Source of the DNA: Pseudobutyrivibrio xylanivorans
GTDB lineage: Bacteria; Bacillota; Clostridia; Lachnospirales; Lachnospiraceae
Assembly (NCBI RefSeq): GCF_010906925.1
Contig: NZ_VTVE01000002.1
Span: 372,001-436,000 of the forward strand
Reading direction: 5' to 3'
Length of the DNA: 64,000 nucleotides
Positions 46,669-55,668 of this stretch are shown piece by piece; the stretch's first letter is position 1, and each line of letters begins with the position of its first letter. Both the position numbers and the translations under genes were made by a program. The notes under the pieces are model-generated. The model was not told the DNA's origin, made no database searches, and saw nothing but the letters and a program-made list of their open reading frames with translations.

Positions 46669-48006
46669 TTATGCAGAAGGTTCAGCATAAGCATCTGTCT
46701 TAATGGCGCTCTCTACTGCCTTAATGCTTCCTCTTTGTACCATATCGAAGACGCCATCCAAGATGTCACATACCTCTTTTGCCTCTGCCTTTGTTATTGT
46801 TAATGCCGGTCTGATTTTTATTACATTTCCGATACCATAACGAGAAGTTCTTAAAATAAGGCCATTATCAAATGCCATCTTTGTTATTTTCTTTGTTAAC
46901 TCAAGATTCTCTTCTCCCTTAGAATCTATAATTTCAAAGCCAATCATAAGGCCTACGCCTCTTACTTCTCCTATGAAGTCATACTTCTGCTGAGATGCTT
47001 TTAATCTCTGTACAAAGTATTCACCTACATTTGTTACATTATCTAAGAATCCATCTCTTTGGATAATTTCCAATGTTTTCACACCTGCTGCTGCCGATAC
47101 AGAATTCGAACCATAAGTAAATGAATGATAGAATCCTTCCATTTTTGAATACTCTTCTTTACAAGCAATTGCTGCAATCTGGAATCCTGTACCACCTAGT
47201 CCCTTAGCAATTGTCATAATATCAGGCTGAACATCAAAGTAATCAGCTGCAAACATCTTGCCTGTACGTCCTACACCTGTTTGAATTTCATCAAAAATTA
47301 ATGCAAAGCCATATTTATCTGCCAGCTTTCTTAACTCTACAAAATATTCTCTAGGCGGAATAATATTGTCTCCATTTCCCATTATAGGCTCTACAATTAA
47401 TGCTGAGACATTTCCATTAGCTGCATATTTAATGAATTCCTCTATGCGTGTGGCACACATCATCTGACATTTATCTTTTGTTGAATTATAAAAACAACGA
47501 TAACAATATGCTGGTGGAACATGTACAATATTTGCATTACCCAAATTACTAAATGGCTCTCTTCTAAATCCTAAACCAGAAACATTCATAGTATAGATTG
47601 TTTGTCCCACATGAGATCTAAACATAGAAATTACACCCGACTTCTTGTTGTAGAAATTGGCCATCTTTATTGCACCTTCATTGGCTGTAGACCCTCCAGA
47701 TACCTTTAGATGAATTTTTGTCAGATCCTTTGGTGTCACCTTAACCAACTCATCAACCAGCTTTGCAACTGGTTCGCACATATAACTAGATGTTATGTGC
47801 ACCATTTTTTCAGCCTGCTCCCTCACTGCATCAAGTACTTCTTCGTTACTATATCCCAGACTTAAATTGAATGTAGCCGCTGCGCAATCAATATATCTCT
47901 TACCCTTTTCGTCCCAAAGATATATTCCTTTGCCTCTAGTCATTACAACATCTTCTGTTGGTGTAAAAATATGTTTGTTATTAATCTCCTCGTAAAAACT
48001 TTCCAT
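46669..48006 (-). CDS. Class III PLP aminotransferase
   Basis: A 445-residue fold-type I aminotransferase of the 4-aminobutyrate/ornithine group. Seen: GKGIYLWDEKGKRYIDCAA at the N-terminus, FDEIQTGVGRTG (PLP Asp) near 228, TIAKGLGGTG with the Schiff-base Lys near 258, and a Cys cluster CYRCFYNSTKDKCQMMC near 165, an uncommon insertion that may bind a metal. The substrate is unknown; amine donors are typical of the class. It heads the accessory operon after a leader with a 6-codon ORF and hairpin. Confidence 0.9.
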   Translation of the reverse strand: MESFYEEINNKHIFTPTEDVVMTRGKGIYLWDEKGKRYIDCAAATFNLSLGYSNEEVLDAVREQAEKMVHITSSYMCEPVAKLVDELVKVTPKDLTKIHLKVSGGSTANEGAIKMANFYNKKSGVISMFRSHVGQTIYTMNVSGLGFRREPFSNLGNANIVHVPPAYCYRCFYNSTKDKCQMMCATRIEEFIKYAANGNVSALIVEPIMGNGDNIIPPREYFVELRKLADKYGFALIFDEIQTGVGRTGKMFAADYFDVQPDIMTIAKGLGGTGFQIAAIACKEEYSKMEGFYHSFTYGSNSVSAAAGVKTLEIIQRDGFLDNVTNVGEYFVQRLKASQQKYDFIGEVRGVGLMIGFEIIDSKGEENLELTKKITKMAFDNGLILRTSRYGIGNVIKIRPALTITKAEAKEVCDILDGVFDMVQRGSIKAVESAIKTDAYAEPSA

Positions 48007-48118
48007 TATTGTCCCTTTCTCCTTGTGTAGTAATTTTTAGATGAAATATATAGTTCCAGTAGGCAGTTTTATTTGATGATAGGGATATACATTCCACTGG
48101 TCTATATTTTCACATATA

Positions 48119-48145
48119 AGGTATTTACAAATACGATAAATACCT
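48119..48145 (-). promoter_or_regulatory. Leader hairpin of the aminotransferase operon
   Basis: AGGTATTTA pairs with TAAATACCT (9 pairs, loop 9) in the 5' leader, just after a 6-codon ORF. Without a T-run it is not a terminator. It could be a translation or processing element. Confidence 0.5.
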
Positions 48146-48150
48146 CCCCT

Positions 48151-48171
48151 TCATACATCTGATAATTTCAT
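48151..48171 (-). CDS. Putative 6-codon leader peptide (MKLSDV)
   Basis: ATG 48171 with AAAGGAGGG 7 bases upstream opens MKLSDV and stops at TGA. A ribosome site this strong before so short a frame suggests a leader peptide for attenuation, but no regulatory codons stand out. A TATAAT at 48201-48206 would give transcription start near 48195. The remaining stretch to 48366 is AT-rich with nothing else recognised. Confidence 0.35.
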   Translation of the reverse strand: MKLSDV

Positions 48172-48200
48172 ATAAAAACCCTCCTTTTTTTAATGTGTAA

Positions 48201-48206
48201 ATTATA
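48201..48206 (-). promoter_or_regulatory. TATAAT -10 box upstream of the leader ORF
   Basis: Consensus TATAAT on the minus strand with no good -35 box at 17 bases (CATGGA), so it may need an activator. It would produce a leader of about 190 bases before the aminotransferase ATG. Confidence 0.5.
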
Positions 48207-48366
48207 CTTGGTTTTTATATCTATCCATGGACCATGTTGAATTTATAACTCTCCATGTAATTTTTCGAAGGAAATTTATTTCGCCTTCCTTTTTCAACGA
48301 CTTATTATTAATTTTTGCCCTAGAATTTCTATATTTTTCTCTGCTTTCTTTTTTCAAATTTTGCAC

Positions 48367-48399
48367 AAAAAAGGGAGCCGCAGCTCTCGCTACGACTCC
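48367..48399 (-). terminator. Rho-independent terminator of the lanAMT-agrACD operon
   Basis: An 11-pair stem (GGAGTCGTAGC with GCTGCGGCTCC, two G-U pairs, loop GAGA) is followed on the minus strand by six T. It begins 39 bases after the agrD stop and marks the end of the operon. Confidence 0.9.
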
Positions 48400-48438
48400 G
48401 GGGAATAATTTTGGCGATTATTTCAAATCGTGGTTATC

Positions 48439-48579
48439 TTACTTGTTGAATTTTTTGAGATCAGCAGGCATCTTTGGTTGATGAAGAATACATACACAAC
48501 GAGAATCTGCTGTTGCCTTAGCTGTAGTTCTAGCTACCTTTTCTAACATCTTTGCCGAAATATTCTTTTTCATATTCAT
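48439..48579 (-). CDS. agrD: AgrD-like cyclic (thio)lactone autoinducer precursor
   Basis: A 46-residue peptide with AgrD architecture: an amphipathic basic N-terminal helix (MNMKKNISAKMLEKVARTT), a short core around CVCIL (Cys28 and Cys30) and a C-terminal recognition tail HQPKMPADLKK. The nine-residue spacing from Cys28 to Pro38 matches S. aureus AgrD, predicting a five-residue ring CVCIL and a cut after Leu32; Cys30 offers a second possible ring atom. GGGAGG is 9 bases before ATG 48579. It lies 81 bases after agrC and ends the lantibiotic-agr operon. Confidence 0.82.
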   Translation of the reverse strand: MNMKKNISAKMLEKVARTTAKATADSRCVCILHQPKMPADLKKFNK

Positions 48580-48660
48580 CTGTAAATCCTCCCTTTTCTG
48601 CTTACATCGAATAAAACGATTATACCCGTTAAAAAGTCTTATTACCTTGTCATGTTGAAA

Positions 48661-49974
48661 TTAGCAGTTTACATGTAATTTTTCCATATTTTCATATAGG
48701 ACAACTACCACTGTAAACTCATCCTTTTGATTCTTTATCAGTACATCTCCATCATATTCCTTGGCCGCCATCTTAATGGAAAGTATACCCATTCCATGAT
48801 TCTCTTTGTCTTCTTTTGTTGTCTCTATATCTCCAGCACTATTTTTCTTAATTTCTCCCGTGAAGCTATTTTTTATGCAAATTTGCAGCATATTCTTTTC
48901 ATAGCCCATTTCAAGTCCAATATATTTATTATTATCTACCTTAACACACGCCTCTATAGCATTCTCTAGTAGATTTCCAAGAATAATGACTATGTTTTCA
49001 TTTTTAAATGGTAGCTCAGTAGGAATAAATACATTTGATGTAAACTCTATTCCAAGCTCCTTAGCCATCGAGTACTTATAATTTATAAGTGAATCTACAA
49101 CAATATTTCCAGTTCTTGATATATCACCCGTTTTTATAAGTTTACCATCATTAAGTAAATTCTCTATGTAATCCCGAGCATCATTGGTACTTCCAGAATC
49201 AATCATTCCCAAAAGACTTGTAAGATGATTTTTCATATCATGGCGTAGTCTTCTCAGCTCCTTGTATGTAGCCTCCTGCTCCGCTGTTTGCCTGCTACAA
49301 AGCTGAATCTGCTGCACAAAAAGCTTATTCTGCGCCCGCAATTGTACAGTTCTATTTACCCAATCATAAGCATCAAAAATCACATAATTTGTTAAAAGCA
49401 ATACCACACTGGCGATGGCTGCAAATCCATCATAATTTGGATATTTTCTTGAAACCTCTACACTAACTATCTCAAAATAAATGCTTACTACTGGAATCCA
49501 GGCAAGCATAATAAATGTTTTGAGGGATATATCCTTTGAAAACCTATCTTTCTTATATTTCTCTATGGTAATAACTATTAAGAGTACACTCATCTGGGAT
49601 AAAAAGTCTGCAACTCTTTCAGATACTATATAGGAAATACCAATGCTTTCTATAGTAATGCCAATAAGAGATTCAACAGTCGTCCATATAGTGAAAATTA
49701 CTATTACGGAGAATATTTTCATCAGTAATGATGCTTTTTTTGTCACAATCGCTATCGTAAATACAAAGAGCATATTTCCTATCAATAAATATGTGCCTCG
49801 AAATGAGAAAATATTCATTGTAGTTGCAACATAAATATAATAAAGCACCCACAAAATATTACTTACAATGTCTTTTTTTTCAGAACCCAGCAACACCCCC
49901 ATACACTTTCTTACAATCAATACTTGACAGAAAGCCAGCAAAACCCCTGAAAATAAAGCCACATAATTAGTCAT
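48661..49974 (-). CDS. agrC: AgrC-like GHKL sensor histidine kinase
   Basis: A 437-residue peptide-sensing kinase. Six to seven N-terminal membrane helices (about 5-190), a helical linker (QLCSRQTAEQEATYKEL), the phosphoacceptor RLRHDMKNHLTSL near 245, and the GHKL domain with NLLENAIEAC near 350 and GMGILSI near 405. This is the AgrC layout. It follows agrA by one base and precedes agrD, so the operon carries receptor and signal; no other AgrC is in the window. Confidence 0.9.
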   Translation of the reverse strand: MTNYVALFSGVLLAFCQVLIVRKCMGVLLGSEKKDIVSNILWVLYYIYVATTMNIFSFRGTYLLIGNMLFVFTIAIVTKKASLLMKIFSVIVIFTIWTTVESLIGITIESIGISYIVSERVADFLSQMSVLLIVITIEKYKKDRFSKDISLKTFIMLAWIPVVSIYFEIVSVEVSRKYPNYDGFAAIASVVLLLTNYVIFDAYDWVNRTVQLRAQNKLFVQQIQLCSRQTAEQEATYKELRRLRHDMKNHLTSLLGMIDSGSTNDARDYIENLLNDGKLIKTGDISRTGNIVVDSLINYKYSMAKELGIEFTSNVFIPTELPFKNENIVIILGNLLENAIEACVKVDNNKYIGLEMGYEKNMLQICIKNSFTGEIKKNSAGDIETTKEDKENHGMGILSIKMAAKEYDGDVLIKNQKDEFTVVVVLYENMEKLHVNC

Positions 49975-49975
49975 T

Positions 49976-50707
49976 TTACGATTGTGATCCCCCTGCTATC
50001 TCACATACTTTTTGTCTAACAGTTGACCTCCTGTCCTCACTAATTCTCAGCACATATTCTTCGTCCTTGCACTCGAGAACCACCTCGGAATAGGTCATAC
50101 TTTTAATGTATGAATAGTTTACCAAAAAGGATTGATGTATGCGTATAAAATGCTTGTTTATTTTTTGTATTTCTTTTTCTAGATTATTGAGTTTTCCATA
50201 GAAAGACCTTACAGTCCCATCATTCATATGAATATCAACCAATCGTTTGTTGCTTTCGAAATACACTATTTCCTTTATTGGTACACTATATTCTTCTTTG
50301 TTATAGCTATAAACAAATAGGTTGTTCATACCTTCTATTTTTTTTATTGCTTCAGCGCAATAGCGCTGCAATTGTTCAAGTTGAATAGGTTTTGAAACAA
50401 ATCTGAAAGGCTCTACTTCAAATAATTCTTTTAAATAATCATCATAACTAGATATATATATAATCAGTGTATATCTGTCTAGCTGACGTATTCTTCTGGC
50501 AGCTGTTATACCATTCATTTTCTTCATTTCTATATCAAGAAAAATCATGCTATAACGGTGACCACTTTCAATACTTTTTACTAGTGTTTCCCCATCGAAA
50601 AATACATCTATCTCCGTCTTTTTCCCATTTTTGGCAAATTCGCGACTAATTATGTCTTCTAATTTTGAAGTAAAACTTATATCGTCATCACAAATAGCTA
50701 TTCTCAT
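49976..50707 (-). CDS. agrA: AgrA-like LytTR response regulator
   Basis: A 243-residue regulator: receiver domain (1-120; acidic pocket CDDD at 6-9, phospho-Asp58 in FLDIEM, SKP Lys near 104) and a LytTR DNA-binding domain (about 140-235, with IVYFESNKR and HQSFLVNYSYIKS). The start is ATG 50707, 10 bases after lanT, with GGTGGAG upstream; the longer frame would run into lanT. It is closely related to the regulator at 60708, sharing YLKELFEVEPFRF. It probably activates the lanA promoter. Confidence 0.9.
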   Translation of the reverse strand: MRIAICDDDISFTSKLEDIISREFAKNGKKTEIDVFFDGETLVKSIESGHRYSMIFLDIEMKKMNGITAARRIRQLDRYTLIIYISSYDDYLKELFEVEPFRFVSKPIQLEQLQRYCAEAIKKIEGMNNLFVYSYNKEEYSVPIKEIVYFESNKRLVDIHMNDGTVRSFYGKLNNLEKEIQKINKHFIRIHQSFLVNYSYIKSMTYSEVVLECKDEEYVLRISEDRRSTVRQKVCEIAGGSQS

Positions 50708-50717
50708 TCTCCACCTA

Positions 50718-52763
50718 TTAAACCTCAAACATCTCTCTATATTCTGCAAACTTAGCAAGTAATTCTTCATGATTGCCCTTATATATGTGGCCATCTTGTA
50801 TATATAGGACCTCATCCACGTATTCTACCATGCTGAGCTTATGCGTTGACACAAATACCGTTTTTTCCTCTAACAATCCCCCAGGAGCAAGCAAATTTTT
50901 AATGATTTGTTCTTCATCTACCACATCAATATTGCTAGTTGCTTCATCTAATAGATACATACTAGAATCTTTAAGTAAGCATCTAGTAAGACAAATCCTC
51001 TGCTCTTGCCCTCTTGATAAATTCTTGCCCTTTGATATATTTGTAAACCATTTTAATGGCTGGGCTTCTACTATTTTATCTAATCCTATGGCCTTTACCA
51101 CTTCGTCTATACGTATCTGGGAAATATCCTTTTGTCCAAAAATAATATTTTCCATAATGGAAGCATCAAGTATTGTAGTATCCTGATCCATGTATATAGG
51201 CTTGTCTTTGATACTATCATTAAACAAAACCTGACCATTATAATCGCATAGCAGATTAGATACTATTTTTAAAAATGTTGACTTTCCACTTCCAGATTTT
51301 CCTATTACAGCATATTTTTTTCCCTCTTTTATCTCAAGGTTTACATCTGATAAGCAACATTTGCTTCCATAAAAATAAGACATATCCTTGATAGAAATCA
51401 AACTATCACTGCTTGTGGCATACTGTCTTGGCCTATCCTGCATATACTTTTCATCAAGCAATTCATTTGTCTTATCTATAACAGGTAATACTTGATAAAT
51501 AGAATTTAAAGCCTGTCCTATAGTAGTAACATTTTGTATTACCAAATAAAGAAGTGGAATCAAAGCTATCTGGGATACAAAATCCTTGTTTCCACTGATA
51601 ATAATTGAAATCGTGATAGTGGCAATTGGTACTATATACATAAAAATGTTGGTCAAAACATTTTGAATACTCTGAAGTATTACTAGCACTCCATATTCTT
51701 TTGTCTGTATTTCATTTTCCTTGTGCCACATTTTTGTAAAGCTATCCTCTACGCCGAGGACTTTTATTGTAAGAATGGCTCTGACAATATTCTCACTTGT
51801 CGTATTTAGCTTTATTATTTTTTGAGTGTATTTGTTACTGGCTGAATATATCTTAGCTCCGATTAATATATAAAGTAATAGATACACAAATATCATTATC
51901 GTAAATACGAATCCAACAAGCAAGCTTTTTGAAAATACAATCCACTGAACTAGGATGATTGTGCAAAAAGCAATCAATGATGGAATCATCCTCATAAGTG
52001 TGGAATCCTTTATGGCGCCTCTTGCATTTATTCTATATAGTAAATCACCATTACTTCTAAAGGTGAAGAACTTATAGTTTTTTGCCACCATTTGGTTAAG
52101 CAAATTGTTTCCATATATCTGCTCAAATATAATATTGAATCTGTTTGTAAGTATGCCCTGAGCTATACTTCCAACACAAAGTATACCGATAGCAAGAAGG
52201 AGAACGCTCAGTACTTTTGTGCTGGAAGTCCCATAAATGAGTTCGTTGTACAGATACGAATAGCTCATAGCTACAATCTGGGTTGCCACTGCTGTCAACA
52301 TTAAGCCAAGCATTATTGCTAAGACTTTACTTGATTTAAAACGAGACAATATGCTTATACTGTCTTTTGGTATGAAAGTTTTCTCAATTTGATTTAACTT
52401 AACTAGTACCTTACTGTAGATCTTATAAAATTCTTCTTTTTCATAACTTATGCGACCGATCGCAGGATCAATCCCCATGACTTTGGTTTTAGTAACCTTA
52501 GTGACTACTATAAAATGATTGTTGTTGACATAGGCAATCCCAGGTAGCATCGAATTTTCTAATTCCTCTACCCTAAAACCTTCCACCCCAAATCCATATT
52601 CCTTTAATGCCTCTTTAAGCTGCAGTACATTGCTTCCTGCTCGGGACAGTTCAATTTTCTCTGCCAATCTATACACAGGAACTTTTATACCGTAGCTGTC
52701 CATAAGCATTGTGGCACAGGCTATCAAACAATCAGATTCACTTGTTTGTAAAACAACTTTCAC
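50718..52763 (-). CDS. lanT: Bacteriocin-processing ABC transporter LanT (C39 peptidase)
   Basis: Removes the double-glycine leader and exports the lantibiotic. Residues 1-140 are a C39 peptidase with catalytic Cys12 (ESDCLIAC), His83 (NNHFIVV), Asp99 (IDPAIGR) and oxyanion Gln6. Five to six membrane helices fill about 165-420. The ATPase has GKSGSGKST near 490, signature LSRGQEQR near 590 and LLDEATS. At 681 residues the length is normal for LanT. It lies 12 bases after lanM. Confidence 0.93.
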   Translation of the reverse strand: MKVVLQTSESDCLIACATMLMDSYGIKVPVYRLAEKIELSRAGSNVLQLKEALKEYGFGVEGFRVEELENSMLPGIAYVNNNHFIVVTKVTKTKVMGIDPAIGRISYEKEEFYKIYSKVLVKLNQIEKTFIPKDSISILSRFKSSKVLAIMLGLMLTAVATQIVAMSYSYLYNELIYGTSSTKVLSVLLLAIGILCVGSIAQGILTNRFNIIFEQIYGNNLLNQMVAKNYKFFTFRSNGDLLYRINARGAIKDSTLMRMIPSLIAFCTIILVQWIVFSKSLLVGFVFTIMIFVYLLLYILIGAKIYSASNKYTQKIIKLNTTSENIVRAILTIKVLGVEDSFTKMWHKENEIQTKEYGVLVILQSIQNVLTNIFMYIVPIATITISIIISGNKDFVSQIALIPLLYLVIQNVTTIGQALNSIYQVLPVIDKTNELLDEKYMQDRPRQYATSSDSLISIKDMSYFYGSKCCLSDVNLEIKEGKKYAVIGKSGSGKSTFLKIVSNLLCDYNGQVLFNDSIKDKPIYMDQDTTILDASIMENIIFGQKDISQIRIDEVVKAIGLDKIVEAQPLKWFTNISKGKNLSRGQEQRICLTRCLLKDSSMYLLDEATSNIDVVDEEQIIKNLLAPGGLLEEKTVFVSTHKLSMVEYVDEVLYIQDGHIYKGNHEELLAKFAEYREMFEV

Positions 52764-52775
52764 AGACTCTCCTCC

Positions 52776-55508
52776 TTAGAGATTTTCGCAAGTTAAAATT
52801 GATTTGATATGACTATTCTCATATCTATTTAGAAGATATCTTATTCCTGTTTCACCAACCATGTAACCGATTGCATTTATCGCACCTGGTGCACCAATAC
52901 AGCTATATCCATCTTCTCGAGCTACATCAAACATCTGCTCTATGTATTTTTTATTCATCCTCTCACCAGTAAGTCTCTCAAAGGAGATCAAATAATCAAT
53001 GAGAGCAAAATTGCCATGACATAAAGAGTAATTATTGGTGTTTATCTTACTTGCCTCTATTATTTCCTTGTATCCTCTTAAGTCTTTCAGCAATTGCTCT
53101 TCTGAATAATCAATTTCTACATCCTTAAGAAATTCTTCTTTGTACCACAATAATCGAGCTTGCATGATTCCACATGAACCGTGGCACCAGTAGTGAGAGC
53201 TGCTTCCATCAGCTCTTCTCTTATCCACCCATTTGAAGTCAGAAACTTTTAATTTCTTTTCCTTCTCCCAAGCCTTCTTAATAAGAATAGAAAATCTATC
53301 ATCTTTTACCACTCTGTTCATGCATAACAAGGATGTCATCAATCCAGTATACCCATGAGCAAAACTAGCAAAGCTAAACGTAGCATCCATCATTCGCATG
53401 TTGAAGTTTTCCATGAAATAATAGGTGATTGATGTTATTATTTTTCTGCTAAAATAGTTTTCCTTATAATCCCCATAGTAATAGAGCACCGCTGAATGAA
53501 CTCCTGATAGAGAATCATAACAATTCGTGTATACGATATTTTTCTCAATCAACTTCTCAAAGGCTGTTTTCAAGCCAAATAGTTCTATTCCCGGTATTTT
53601 TTCTACCTTTTTTATGAATGAATAGATACCTGTAAGTCCGCAGAAATAAGAAATATCATAGGTATCAAATCTTCCTAAATCATATTCTTTCTTTAAGGTA
53701 TTTACTATAAGTTGCATGACCGCTACAGCATTCCTGTCACCTGTATTCAGCCACTCGGTATAATACATAAGTCCTATTCCGCTAATACCTGAATACAATG
53801 ACCAATCTACCATAGCATATTCAAGCTGCTCCTGGTCATTAACCATCAGGCCCAGCCATGCAATTGTGTTATCTTTGCCTAGAATAATATTTCTATCAAT
53901 ATTTTCTCTAAGCATCTTTTCAGTTGCGGGCTTAGCCTTTATGCTCTTATCTTTCCCACTTTTTTCAATATAATTAATGCTAAGTACTTTGCTTGATATT
54001 ATTGCGTTTTCTATTAAACTCTTTTGCTCTTCAATTGTATTTTCTGCTGTTTGATATTCGATTATGTCTTTTACATCTTCTATATTAAAGCCTTTTATAT
54101 CCATAATCTTTTCTACTGAAGAATCAACTGGACCGTATACACATTTTTCCTTTGCACTCCAATAGAAGCTCGGTATATTGCCATTCATAAGCTCTGCTAT
54201 TTCGTGCTCATATACTTTTACATTAAATTGATTTGTTCTCTTGAGTTTTCCAAGTAACTCCTTGAACAACTCCGGCTTCATTCTATATTTAACATCATTT
54301 TTTATTCTAAGGATTTTACCGTAGGCCTTTGTCATATTTAGAATGATTCTTGACTCTACCTTGTCAAAGTTATCTTCAATGTATTTGTAAATCTTTTGCT
54401 TATTTTCTCTAAAAATTTCATCAGCTTCATTGAATCCTTGTATGATGTCTTTTCCATAATCAAGAGGGTCTATATCATTATTAGGTAGATGGGAATCGCT
54501 CTTTACCATATCTTCTGCTACCTTGATGCACATATCATCCCTGTATTCATTCTCCAATTTTTCTACCATTATCTTCAGACCCCTATTTGAAAGGCAGCTA
54601 ACATCGCCTCCAAAATAGTCGGACATGGTAAAAATTGGAACAAGCCCGGTTGCCATAGTGCCATATATAAGCTTTTTGGTAGCATTATACTGAGCATCAT
54701 AATTCGCCTTATGAATGTTGAAGAATAAATATGAAGAAAAAATAGTCTCCACATCTGTAATTACTGGATACACCCCATTTGCCAGTAAATTCTCATAATG
54801 CATATCATTAATCCCAAGGATGTAGGTCATATAAATCAGCTTTCCATAGTTATAGTAAAACTGTTTTATCTCGTCCTGTGATTTGATAGGTTTGTGCTCA
54901 ATAAATTTCACCCATGTGCCTTCAGGAGTTGTTAAGGAATCATACAAACTACTATATTCTCTCCCGAAAAATATAGATGACAATCCTTTTAAGAACTCTA
55001 TATTTCTTCCATGCGTAGGCTTGAATACTATTTTACTTCCCTTAGTAAACTCAAAAATTATTACACTTTTATCATTGTGCCAATCTCCACCTACATTTAT
55101 ATTTTTTATCTGTTCATTCTCTAATAAAAATTTCTTGCTGATTTCCTCATAATTATTCATAAAGTCATCAACAACTTTAATCAAATAGCAAATCTTGCCC
55201 CTAATTTCTTCGCTAATTTGATTTTTCATTTCTGGAAAGATTTTTTCCATTCCCCCAATTATTGCATCTTTGTTTTCACAAAAAAAAGTATATCTTTCTT
55301 CTGGATTTTCCCCTACAAGCTTCTTTTCTACTCGTTCTAAATTCATGCAATAAATTAAGGATTTAAAGCATTTTACAAATATCTCATTCTCCACCTTTTC
55401 TTTTATAACAGGCATCTCCTTAATATTTACATCTATATCCTTTTTTACATCTTCTAAAACATGATCATAAAGATAATCTACATAAATCTTTCCAAATTTA
55501 TTTTTCAT
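52776..55508 (-). CDS. lanM: Class II lanthipeptide synthetase LanM
   Basis: Bifunctional enzyme that dehydrates Ser/Thr of the LanA core and forms the thioether rings. The N-terminal dehydratase (about 60-480) has GGDWHNDK, IVFKPTHGR, the active-site region GINDMHYENLL near 245 and VITDVETIF near 265, resembling a lipid-kinase fold. The C-terminal LanC-like cyclase (about 560-910) has GISGIGLMYY, zinc-ligand WCHGSCGI near 790 and LCHGN near 850. The start is ATG 55508; the ribosome site is weak (GGTGG). About 910 residues. A hairpin separates it from lanA. Confidence 0.95.
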   Translation of the reverse strand: MKNKFGKIYVDYLYDHVLEDVKKDIDVNIKEMPVIKEKVENEIFVKCFKSLIYCMNLERVEKKLVGENPEERYTFFCENKDAIIGGMEKIFPEMKNQISEEIRGKICYLIKVVDDFMNNYEEISKKFLLENEQIKNINVGGDWHNDKSVIIFEFTKGSKIVFKPTHGRNIEFLKGLSSIFFGREYSSLYDSLTTPEGTWVKFIEHKPIKSQDEIKQFYYNYGKLIYMTYILGINDMHYENLLANGVYPVITDVETIFSSYLFFNIHKANYDAQYNATKKLIYGTMATGLVPIFTMSDYFGGDVSCLSNRGLKIMVEKLENEYRDDMCIKVAEDMVKSDSHLPNNDIDPLDYGKDIIQGFNEADEIFRENKQKIYKYIEDNFDKVESRIILNMTKAYGKILRIKNDVKYRMKPELFKELLGKLKRTNQFNVKVYEHEIAELMNGNIPSFYWSAKEKCVYGPVDSSVEKIMDIKGFNIEDVKDIIEYQTAENTIEEQKSLIENAIISSKVLSINYIEKSGKDKSIKAKPATEKMLRENIDRNIILGKDNTIAWLGLMVNDQEQLEYAMVDWSLYSGISGIGLMYYTEWLNTGDRNAVAVMQLIVNTLKKEYDLGRFDTYDISYFCGLTGIYSFIKKVEKIPGIELFGLKTAFEKLIEKNIVYTNCYDSLSGVHSAVLYYYGDYKENYFSRKIITSITYYFMENFNMRMMDATFSFASFAHGYTGLMTSLLCMNRVVKDDRFSILIKKAWEKEKKLKVSDFKWVDKRRADGSSSHYWCHGSCGIMQARLLWYKEEFLKDVEIDYSEEQLLKDLRGYKEIIEASKINTNNYSLCHGNFALIDYLISFERLTGERMNKKYIEQMFDVAREDGYSCIGAPGAINAIGYMVGETGIRYLLNRYENSHIKSILTCENL

Positions 55509-55543
55509 ACCAACCACCAATCTACCTTTTCCTTTTAAAATCA

Positions 55544-55573
55544 AAGCCGCTTAGGAACATCCCCAAGCGGCTT
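55544..55573 (-). terminator. Read-through hairpin between lanA and lanM
   Basis: AAGCCGCTT pairs with AAGCGGCTT (9 pairs, 12-base loop) in the 160-base gap between lanA and lanM. The minus strand then reads TGATTTTAAAA, a weak T-run. Such attenuators let the precursor be expressed above the enzymes. Confidence 0.75.
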
Positions 55574-55668
55574 AGAAAAATCCTATCCGAGAACTGTTTA
55601 CAATGTTGTGAAGTTTATAGTTTCTGTTATTAGTTTTAAAAAAAAGATTTGTATGTGCTTCTAAAATA

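Noticed and set aside
48007-48200. Riboswitch in the leader of the aminotransferase operon
   Set aside because: Only one clear hairpin and no conserved aptamer core was recognised; the leader-peptide reading fits better.
48227-48481. 84-codon plus-strand ORF over the agrD terminator
   Set aside because: It runs through the terminator and the agrD end in antisense, has no ribosome site and a composition typical of a chance frame.
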